A stretch of 29,150 bases of DNA, from positions 1,717 through 30,866 of the forward strand of contig DEIL01000305.1 of the NCBI GenBank assembly GCA_002352445.1, in the 5' to 3' direction. Origin of the DNA: Desulfobulbaceae bacterium UBA2775 (lineage in GTDB: Bacteria > Desulfobacterota > Desulfobulbia > Desulfobulbales > Desulfocapsaceae). The position numbers and the translations under genes were made by a program. The notes under the pieces were generated by a model that saw nothing but the letters and a program-made list of their open reading frames with translations, was not told the origin of the DNA and did not search any database. Below, one piece after another: positions 23,279-29,150 of this stretch. The number at the start of each line of letters is the position of its first letter. Position 1 is the stretch's first letter.

Positions 23279-24289
23279 TCATTTGTTTAATAAATCGTTT
23301 AATGCAACATCGATAAACTTTTGGTCTTCTGGGTTGAAAGGTGCGAAGTGCCCTAACAGGGACGGTATAACCCTTAACTCAGCATTTGGCATAAGCTCCA
23401 CTTCGCTGTTATTATCATTGGGGGGAAAATATTGATCCGTTTCGGACGGCATAATAATTGCGTTGGCTTTGATCGAGCCAAGAGATTTTACAAAGTCACC
23501 GCCATAAAGAGGTTGGTCACTGATGTCACCTAAAATCCAAGTCCACATTTGTGAAATCATGTTATTTGCATCCCTGGCGGTAAAATATGCCTCCCAGAAA
23601 TCGGTTAGAAAATCGTCCAGCGTTGGATGGCCGAAAGCGTGAAACATTTCCTTGCGAAAGAACTCCTCTGACATTCCCCAACCGGCGTAAATATGGGCCA
23701 TGACACGCACACCTTCGATAGGGGGAATATCTCCATACCAGCCTTTTTCCCAGGCAGGATCACTGACAATCGCTTTGATATTAGACTTTAGAAACAACTC
23801 ATTGTAGACACTGGTTTTCGCGGAGCATGCTACTGGAGCAATCGCTTTGACCATATCAGGATACTGGGCAGCCCATTGATAGGCCTGTGTTCCTCCCATG
23901 GACCAGCTCGTAACCAAGGCAATTTCAGAAATCCCCAGTTCTTCTGTGATGAGCTTGTGCTGAAAGCTAACGTTATCGTAGTAAGTGACACGAGGGAATC
24001 TGGAATATTCGTATGGAGCGGCTGTGTTGCTCGGTGAGGATGATTCTCCCATCCCGAATAAAGCTGGAATTACCACAAAGTACTTATCAGGATCAATCGC
24101 CCGCCCTTTCCCGACAAATATATTGATCACGTCATCTATTGTACCTGTAAACCAGGTCGGACAAAGAACCACATTATCCTTTTGCTGGTTAAGTTTTCCC
24201 AAAGTTTTGTATGCTAATTTTGCATTCGGTAAAACTGTTCCTTTTTGAAGTAACACATCCCCCAAGTCAATGGTTTCAAATCTGTTCAT
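23279..24289 (-). CDS. Alpha/beta hydrolase of the homoserine acetyltransferase (MetX-like) family
   Basis: 336 residues. It has the MetX-type front end (LPNAKLAYKTLGKLNQQKDNVVL) and the nucleophile elbow SWSMGG with Ser130. Asp285 (SETDQYFPP) and His314 (LLGHFAPF) complete the triad. True MetX proteins have the ligand motif GGSMGG and a longer lid; here the elbow is Ser-Trp-Ser and the oxyanion region (CPTWFTGT) differs. It is therefore more likely a hydrolase or acyltransferase on another ester or amide. AAAGGAGG precedes the ATG. It lies 112 bases after the YdhR-type gene and is probably co-transcribed. The substrate is unknown. Confidence 0.8.
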   Translation of the reverse strand: MNRFETIDLGDVLLQKGTVLPNAKLAYKTLGKLNQQKDNVVLCPTWFTGTIDDVINIFVGKGRAIDPDKYFVVIPALFGMGESSSPSNTAAPYEYSRFPRVTYYDNVSFQHKLITEELGISEIALVTSWSMGGTQAYQWAAQYPDMVKAIAPVACSAKTSVYNELFLKSNIKAIVSDPAWEKGWYGDIPPIEGVRVMAHIYAGWGMSEEFFRKEMFHAFGHPTLDDFLTDFWEAYFTARDANNMISQMWTWILGDISDQPLYGGDFVKSLGSIKANAIIMPSETDQYFPPNDNNSEVELMPNAELRVIPSLLGHFAPFNPEDQKFIDVALNDLLNK

Positions 24290-24401
24290 AATATGCCTCC
24301 TTTAATAAAATACTTCCGAACACTGGAACCCCTCACATTAGGTATTTTTTGTTAGGCGTCCATGTCTCCTGGTCAAGATGTTGGCCAAAATTCATAAAAA
24401 T

Positions 24402-24728
24402 CTATTTGCCTGTTGCATAGAACGGTGAATCCATACCCAGATTAGCTTCTTTGGTAATCTCACCGTCAAAAAGCCTCACAGTGAGACTTCCTTTAGATTC
24501 TTTGGCAAATGGAATTAATAGATTCTCCACATATTTTTGAGCATTATCTATAGAATCAAATTCATAAAACCCACCAAGAGAATTGGTATTAAGTCCACTC
24601 AACCAAGTCTTTGATTTCAAACCCGGATTTTTTTTCATGTCTTCATTGATGGGTTTCCAGTCAAGCTGATCGAAAGGAACCGATAATTGATACTCAGCAT
24701 ACAAAAACACTTTACTGATGCTTTTCAT
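24402..24728 (-). CDS. YdhR-type small putative monooxygenase (dimeric alpha/beta barrel)
   Basis: 108 residues. The layout is strand (SKVFLYAEYQLSVPFDQ), helix with EDMKKNPGLKSKTWLSG, a strand GGFYEFDSIDNAQKYVENLL, and a C-terminal strand (SLTVRLFDGEI) with MDSPFY. This is collinear with YdhR, a family of dimeric ferredoxin-like alpha/beta proteins related to antibiotic biosynthesis monooxygenases. The ATG at 24728 has AGGAGG 6 bases before it; an in-frame extension to 24851 has none and is not family-like. It precedes the MetX-like hydrolase. Two 14-base direct repeats lie about 110-140 bases upstream. Function within the pair is unknown. Confidence 0.72.
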   Translation of the reverse strand: MKSISKVFLYAEYQLSVPFDQLDWKPINEDMKKNPGLKSKTWLSGLNTNSLGGFYEFDSIDNAQKYVENLLIPFAKESKGSLTVRLFDGEITKEANLGMDSPFYATGK

Positions 24729-25281
24729 TTTGCCTCCTGACCCGAAATGTATCGGAAGTTTTGAGATACCTGAACTAGTACCTTTGCAAATTATTTTTCT
24801 GCCAACAAACATAGAAAATAATTCGTTAGTACTTGCGTTGTGACTAAACATGCGTGGTTGTAACTAAGCACACGCACAATAATAATAGAAAGTAGAAGTT
24901 GTAAATATCTAGTTATTGAGTTGTGAATTCGGATTTTCAGATGGCTGGCAACACGATAAAATTAAAGTAACTTTTGGACTCATTCAGTGGAAAATATATT
25001 TTTAAAAAAAGCGTCCATTCAAATAGGCACTTACTATCTTACTGAAAATATAGAGAATAAAGGTAAGGGTGGAATTTACAGAGGTTCTGTTTTTGTTAAT
25101 TTAGAAAATACAATTCGGAAAACCCGGGGTCTAGGAGTAAAGCTGAGGAGGTGAAAAGCCATTATTCAGCTGGCAAATTTTTTGCAACACAATCATTCGT
25201 CGATAATCTCGTAAAAAGTCATCCAACACCACCAGATGGGGTCTGGAAAAACTTTGATATACGAGCCCATCATTCTTTAGT
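24729..25281. other. AT-rich intergenic region (553 bp) upstream of the YdhR-type gene
   Basis: This stretch between the LysR stop and the YdhR-type start has no gene I can support. It holds the direct repeats at 24837-24870. A plus-strand frame runs from a TAA at about 24966 to TGA near 25154 (VENIFLKKASIQIG and onward); it has only a GTG start and no ribosome site, and may be a remnant. GAGGAGG at 25145-25151 looks like a ribosome site, but the frame behind it runs antisense into the LysR gene and resembles no protein. Confidence 0.5.
24837..24870 (+). promoter_or_regulatory. Two 14 bp direct repeats spaced two helical turns apart
   Basis: GTTGTGACTAAACA (24837-24850) and GTTGTAACTAAGCA (24857-24870) match at 12 of 14 positions and begin exactly 20 bases apart, so both would face the same side of the helix. 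They lie about 110-140 bp upstream of the YdhR-type gene start and downstream of the LysR gene. An operator for a regulator binding as tandem protomers is likely; the neighbouring LysR protein is one candidate. Confidence 0.45.
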
Positions 25282-26202
25282 TTATGCTATATTTGTTCTT
25301 AGATTGCCGGATGTGTACTCCATCTGGCAGAATTCTATAAATCTGCGGGCACATTTACTATGCTTCCTGCGCTTTGACCAAGTCAAACCTACATCCAAAG
25401 TTGGAACATCATCGTATATTTCATGTGCCTCAATGCGGTCTCCTTCAAGAGACCAAGGTCGGTAAACCAAATCTGACAGTATGGTAACACCTGATCTTAC
25501 TCCAACCATACTTCTGACTGCCTCAATTGATTTCGTACGAAAAATTATTTGGGGTTTAGAGTTATACTGGTGCCAAAAACTCATATGAGTAGTACCCGCT
25601 TCATCAATCATAAGCTGTATATAGGGCTCTTTCAGGATATCTTCAAGAGTGATATTTTTGTTTTGAGACAGAGGGGAATTAACTGAAGTCCAGAGTCTTC
25701 TTTTCGAAGAGATAAAGGTTTCCGTTGAGAGACCAGGATTACTGACATTAGAAACCAGTAATACTGCCAAATCCAGTTTATCCTCCAGCAACATCTCCTC
25801 TACTTTATCTCGGGAATATTCAAATAATTTCACTTTAATCTGAGGGAATGTTCGAGCAAATCTAGCTAGAAGAGGAGCTAAAAAATATCCAGCCACAGTA
25901 ACCGTGATACCCAGGCTCAGATCTCCGGAGATATCTGTAAATGAATTTTTTAAAGCGTATTCTGCATCAGAGACAGAAGCATTAATATTATAGCAATGTT
26001 GAAGAAAGCGATAGCCGTCAAAAGTTAGATTAATACCACGGCGGTGTCTGGTTATCAAAGATACCCCGGTATTTCTTTCCAGTTCTTTTATTGATTCGGT
26101 GATAGATGAAGGGGATATATTGAGTACGTTCGCGGCACCAACGATCTGGCCCATTTCAGCAGCAGCGACAAAATATTTTATTTGTCTAAGAGTTATATCC
26201 AT
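25282..26202 (-). CDS. LysR-family transcriptional regulator
   Basis: 306 residues, the standard LysR size. The N-terminal winged helix (1-60: LRQIKYFVAAAEMGQIVGAANVLNISPSSITESIKELERNTGVSLITRHRRGINLT) is followed by a periplasmic-binding-protein-like effector domain (about 90-295) with the usual GDLSLGITVTVAGYFLAPLLARFARTFPQIKVKL. It is transcribed in the same direction as the YdhR/MetX-like genes, which begin 553 bp further on. No classic T-N11-A box is obvious upstream of its own start. The ribosome site is weak. It may control the YdhR/MetX-like pair or the flavoenzyme; the effector is unknown. Confidence 0.9.
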   Translation of the reverse strand: MDITLRQIKYFVAAAEMGQIVGAANVLNISPSSITESIKELERNTGVSLITRHRRGINLTFDGYRFLQHCYNINASVSDAEYALKNSFTDISGDLSLGITVTVAGYFLAPLLARFARTFPQIKVKLFEYSRDKVEEMLLEDKLDLAVLLVSNVSNPGLSTETFISSKRRLWTSVNSPLSQNKNITLEDILKEPYIQLMIDEAGTTHMSFWHQYNSKPQIIFRTKSIEAVRSMVGVRSGVTILSDLVYRPWSLEGDRIEAHEIYDDVPTLDVGLTWSKRRKHSKCARRFIEFCQMEYTSGNLRTNIA

Positions 26203-26447
26203 ATTAAAACAATTTATTTAATCTCAAATACGAATCTGCCTTCAGATGCAGTGAATTACCTCTCTCCAGATAAAATTCAGACCAAGTTTTAACAGAGAAA
26301 ATATTTGCATTTAGCAACTGATTTGAAGCGCACTACCAGTGCAATTAAAACCTGTAAAACCAGACGATTGTTTTTATATTAGTTGTTAGGACTAGCAAAA
26401 ATAATTCGATTTGTAAACAAAGTTATCAAATCCAACATTTGAACACC

Positions 26448-27584
26448 TCACGTCCTCCCGGCCATAAACATCCGAACAACCTGTTCCACGGTATGGGCAA
26501 GCAGGTAAGGACCGTCCTTCATTGCTGACTCCAGAGATTGCGGCCCCTTGCAAAGTGTGAAAACAGCATGCAAGCCTAAATCATATAGCTCATCTATTCT
26601 CTCGCCAATACTGCCGCATACTGCAATGCATGGTACCCCCTCCTCTTTCGCCACGCGGGCAACACCGGCAGGAGCTTTATCATACTTTGTCTGAAAATCA
26701 ATCTGGCCCTCACCCGTTATTACCAGGTCTGCACCCTGGATTTTTTTATTTAAATGAACTATATCAATGACCATATCAATCCCTTTCCTCAGCTTTGCTC
26801 CGAGAAAGGCATGCAATCCTCCACCCAATCCACCGGCTGCTCCGGCCCCCGGCATGTTACGAATATCAACTCCCATTTCTCGCTCAATGACAGTAGCCAG
26901 GTTCTCAAGCCCCTTATCAAGAGATCTGACTTGCTGCTGCGACGCGCCCTTCTGGGACGAATAAACGTATGAGGCTCCGTTTGGTCCTGTGAGAGGATTG
27001 ATTACATCACAAACAGCCTCAATCACTATTTCTGCCAAACGGGCATCGACGTCACGTTTGTCTATTGAATGAATTTGGAGTAATGAATTACCTATTGGCG
27101 TAACCTCTACACCAGATTTATCGAGAAATCTGAAGCCAAGTGCCGAGGCCATGCCAATTCCGCCGTCACAGGTTGCACTTCCGCCCAGCCCGACAACAAG
27201 ACGTTTTGCGCCTTTATCCAGGGCGGCTTTGATCAATTCTCCTGTTCCATAACTGGTTGTTTGGGTTGGATCATGTAGATCCTTGGGGAGAAGGACCAAA
27301 CCACTTGCCTTCGCCATTTCAATGACTGCCAATTTTTCTTCTCTTACAAAGCAGAACAGTGATGGCTGTATATCCATACGAGGTCCCTTCACATTGCAGT
27401 GAATGATAGTCCCTGAAAGTGCCTGGGCCATAACTTCTGTGAGACCGTCACCACCATCGGCAACCGGAACACACACGACATCGCAGCTAGGATTTGCCGC
27501 AAGAATGCCCTTTTGGATGGCTTCTGCCGCTTCCATAGCGCTTAAACTCCCTTTAAAGGCATTCGGTGCAGCAATAATTTTCAT
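26448..27584 (-). CDS. glxK: Glycerate kinase (GarK/GlxK family)
   Basis: 378 residues, full length for the GarK/GlxK (class II) glycerate kinases that make 2-phosphoglycerate from glycerate and ATP. Motifs seen are APNAFKGSLSAMEAAEAI (6-23), VPVADGGDGLTEVM (40-53), LGGSATCDGGIGMASALG, PGAGAAGGLGGGLHAFLGA and VITGEGQIDFQTKYDKAPAGVA. A weak GAGAG ribosome site precedes the ATG. It starts 22 bases after the ornithine aminotransferase stop. A link between glycerate and ornithine/carbamate metabolism is not evident, so the grouping may reflect shared need under amino-acid catabolism or glyoxylate turnover. Confidence 0.92.
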   Translation of the reverse strand: MKIIAAPNAFKGSLSAMEAAEAIQKGILAANPSCDVVCVPVADGGDGLTEVMAQALSGTIIHCNVKGPRMDIQPSLFCFVREEKLAVIEMAKASGLVLLPKDLHDPTQTTSYGTGELIKAALDKGAKRLVVGLGGSATCDGGIGMASALGFRFLDKSGVEVTPIGNSLLQIHSIDKRDVDARLAEIVIEAVCDVINPLTGPNGASYVYSSQKGASQQQVRSLDKGLENLATVIEREMGVDIRNMPGAGAAGGLGGGLHAFLGAKLRKGIDMVIDIVHLNKKIQGADLVITGEGQIDFQTKYDKAPAGVARVAKEEGVPCIAVCGSIGERIDELYDLGLHAVFTLCKGPQSLESAMKDGPYLLAHTVEQVVRMFMAGRT

Positions 27585-27606
27585 AATATCTCTCTGCTCT
27601 GTTTAT

Positions 27607-28809
27607 TTACTCACCAAGCACCATCCTAATTCTAGCTAATGCCCAGTCAATCTCTTCTTTTTTAATAATAAGAGGAGGCGCAAATCGTATGGTGTAGGTG
27701 TGGGTCTCTTTACACAAGATGCCAAGTTTTTGTAACTGTTCTGCTATTGCCCTTGCGCCGCCTTCAGTGCCTTCGTGTTGCTCAATTGCGATCATCAGGC
27801 CGCGGCCTCTAATATCCTTGATGTCTTTATTCTTAATCTTTTTAAGCTCTGAAAGAAAATAGTCGCCCATCTCTTGAGAGTTTTTAATCATACCTTCATC
27901 GACAAGGGCATTTAGCGCAGCTCTTGCAATACTGCAGGCAAGTGGGTTCCCGCCAAAGGTGGAGCCATGCTGGCCAGGTTTTAAAATTTCCAGAACCTCT
28001 TTATTGGATAGAACGGCGGATACCGGATAAAAACCGCCTGAAAGTGCTTTGCCGATTAGGGTCAAATCTGCTTCAATGCCTTCATGTTCTTCCGCCAGAA
28101 GTGCTCCCGTTCTGCCAAGACCTGTCTGGATCTCATCCAGAATAAGGACCACATTGTTCTTATCACAAATCTCTCTGACTTTTTTGAAATAACCTGCTGG
28201 CGGAATAATAACCCCGGCTTCTCCCTGGATAGGTTCCACCATAAAAGCGGCTGTGTTTTTGGTAATAGCCTTTTCAAGCGCCTCCGCATCGCCAAATGGA
28301 ATGATTTTAAAACCAGGAGGGAAAGGGCCAAAATTATCCCTTGCATTATCATCTGTTGAAAAGCCGACAATAGATAAGGTGCGGCCGTGGAAATTATCAT
28401 TGCATACTATGATTTCAGCTTTGTCTTTTTCGATCCCCTTTACTTCATATCCCCATTTGCGAACGCATTTAATTGCGGTTTCAACAGCCTCGGCACCACT
28501 GTTCATGGGCAGGATTTTATGGGAATTTGTCAGTTTGCATAACTCTTCATAAAGCAATGGCAGCTGGTCATTTCGAAACGCTCTTGAGGTGAGGGTCAGC
28601 TTCTTTGCCTGGTATGTCATGGCTTCAAGAATTTTAGGGTGACAATGGCCCTGATTAACAGCGGAATAGGCAGCAAGACAGTCCATATATTTATTGCCAT
28701 CCACATCCCAGACCCAAATGCCTTCACCTTTAGTCAGCACTACATCAAGTGGCTTATAGTTGCTGGCACCATATTCGTTTTCCAAATTGATATATTCTGT
28801 TGTTTCCAT
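27607..28809 (-). CDS. rocD: Ornithine--oxo-acid aminotransferase
   Basis: 400 residues, class III PLP aminotransferase with RocD features: the N-terminal ENEYGASNYKPLDVVLTKGEGIWVWDVDGNKYMDCLAAYSAVNQGHCHP (10-58), VEPIQGEAGVIIP (191-203), Asp225 in LILDEIQTGLGRTG and Lys254 in LIGKALSGGFYPVSAVL. The conserved GASNY Tyr and AYSAVNQGH are diagnostic for ornithine over GABA. It converts ornithine plus 2-oxoglutarate to glutamate semialdehyde and glutamate. It lies 20 bases after carbamate kinase, consistent with ornithine arising from the arginine deiminase route. AAGGA lies about 11 bases before the ATG, slightly distant. Confidence 0.94.
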   Translation of the reverse strand: METTEYINLENEYGASNYKPLDVVLTKGEGIWVWDVDGNKYMDCLAAYSAVNQGHCHPKILEAMTYQAKKLTLTSRAFRNDQLPLLYEELCKLTNSHKILPMNSGAEAVETAIKCVRKWGYEVKGIEKDKAEIIVCNDNFHGRTLSIVGFSTDDNARDNFGPFPPGFKIIPFGDAEALEKAITKNTAAFMVEPIQGEAGVIIPPAGYFKKVREICDKNNVVLILDEIQTGLGRTGALLAEEHEGIEADLTLIGKALSGGFYPVSAVLSNKEVLEILKPGQHGSTFGGNPLACSIARAALNALVDEGMIKNSQEMGDYFLSELKKIKNKDIKDIRGRGLMIAIEQHEGTEGGARAIAEQLQKLGILCKETHTYTIRFAPPLIIKKEEIDWALARIRMVLGE

Positions 28810-28829
28810 TATTCAGTTATCCTTATGTT

Positions 28830-29150
28830 TTATTGGAGGATCTGAGTGCCGGCCTTCCCCTGCACGCTATCACAAATTGTTTCGATCGATGTAATCACTG
28901 CCCGTTTGCCACCGCTCTGGACAAATTTCAGGGCAGCTTCAACTTTAGGTCCCATGGAACCTTTGCCACTTTTGTTGCTGGAAAGAAAATCCTCCGCCCA
29001 ATTTACGCTCATCTGCGAAATGAGGTATTCATCGGGAGTGTTGAAATCAGCCAGAACTCCATCTACATCCGTAGCAATAACCAGCAAGTCGGCACCTATC
29101 TCAGTTGCCAGGAGTGCACTGACCAGATCTTTATCAATAACCGCATCCAC
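28830..29150 (-). CDS. arcC: Carbamate kinase, C-terminal part (runs off the window)
   Basis: 106 residues of the C-terminal third of ArcC. VIDKDLVSALLATEIGADLLVIATDVDGVLADF is the conserved nucleotide/carbamate binding stretch. GKGSMGPKVEAALKFVQSGGKRAVITSIETICDSVQGKAGTQI is the usual end. The frame is open to the window edge; GTG at 29150 is an internal codon, not the start. The enzyme makes ATP from carbamoyl phosphate and ADP in fermentation of arginine or citrulline. It leads into rocD after 20 bases. Confidence 0.93.
   Translation of the reverse strand: MDAVIDKDLVSALLATEIGADLLVIATDVDGVLADFNTPDEYLISQMSVNWAEDFLSSNKSGKGSMGPKVEAALKFVQSGGKRAVITSIETICDSVQGKAGTQILQ

Noticed and set aside
24729..24851. 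N-terminal extension of the YdhR-type gene
   Set aside because: AGGAGG lies directly before the ATG at 24728, and the extra 41 residues resemble no family.
24966..25154. Plus-strand frame with VENIFLKKASIQIG
   Set aside because: Only a GTG start, no ribosome site and no recognised family; possibly a remnant, noted in the gap entry.
26330..26342. Hairpin GCACT-ACC-AGTGC as a terminator after glycerate kinase
   Set aside because: Only a 5 bp stem with no T-run on either side; too weak to call.

Overview
The window reads as a chromosomal segment of an anaerobic Gram-negative bacterium. It is probably a Desulfobacterota (deltaproteobacterial sulfate-reducer-like) organism. The grounds are two tungsten/molybdopterin aldehyde:ferredoxin oxidoreductases, a sigma-54 enhancer-binding regulator, an Old Yellow Enzyme/GltD-like iron-sulfur flavoprotein fusion and several dispersed palindromic elements. 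This assignment is inference from gene content; there is no rRNA in the window. All supported genes lie on the minus strand, so transcription runs from high to low coordinates.

Right end (about 25.3-29.15 kb): the 3' part of carbamate kinase, ornithine aminotransferase and glycerate kinase form a tight operon. A LysR regulator follows. Next (23.3-24.7 kb) come a YdhR-type small putative monooxygenase and a MetX-like alpha/beta hydrolase. At 20.4-23.0 kb lies a large three-part flavoenzyme (OYE barrel + GltD-type Fe-S domain + FAD/NAD(P) domains). A 135-145 bp inverted-repeat element abuts its stop codon.

The most interesting block is 13.8-20.2 kb: a sodium:solute symporter, a 42-residue membrane protein that was easy to miss, a PxpA/LamB-YcsF protein, AHS1 and AHS2 carboxyltransferase proteins, a 175 bp palindromic element, a free-standing biotinyl carrier and a biotin carboxylase. 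The AHS1/AHS2 pair carries motifs I recognise from the carboxyltransferase of urea carboxylase. Together with the carrier and biotin carboxylase, it looks like a urea-carboxylase-type enzyme split over four genes. It is paired with PxpA rather than with an allophanate hydrolase. I infer a biotin-dependent amide or lactam carboxylase/hydrolase system with its own uptake permease.

Next to it (9.5-12.65 kb) is a biotin salvage operon: birA, bioY, bioM-type ATPase and bioN-type EcfT. It sits behind a perfect BirA-type operator. Upstream lie a VOC-fold gene of AT-rich composition and a truncated pyruvate-kinase C-terminus.

Left part (0.9-9.3 kb): a PAS/AAA+/HTH sigma-54 activator, a 4-aminobutyrate aminotransferase, AOR, NADP-glutamate dehydrogenase, a tiny winged-helix protein and a second AOR. 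Three palindromes and a near-consensus -24/-12 promoter lie between the activator and gabT. The suggested flow is amino acid -> (GabT, with glutamate recycled by GdhA) aldehyde -> (AOR) acid plus reduced ferredoxin. A terminator closes this operon, followed by a PACE-family efflux gene with a degenerate 3' end. No tRNA, rRNA, CRISPR array or intact transposase was seen.
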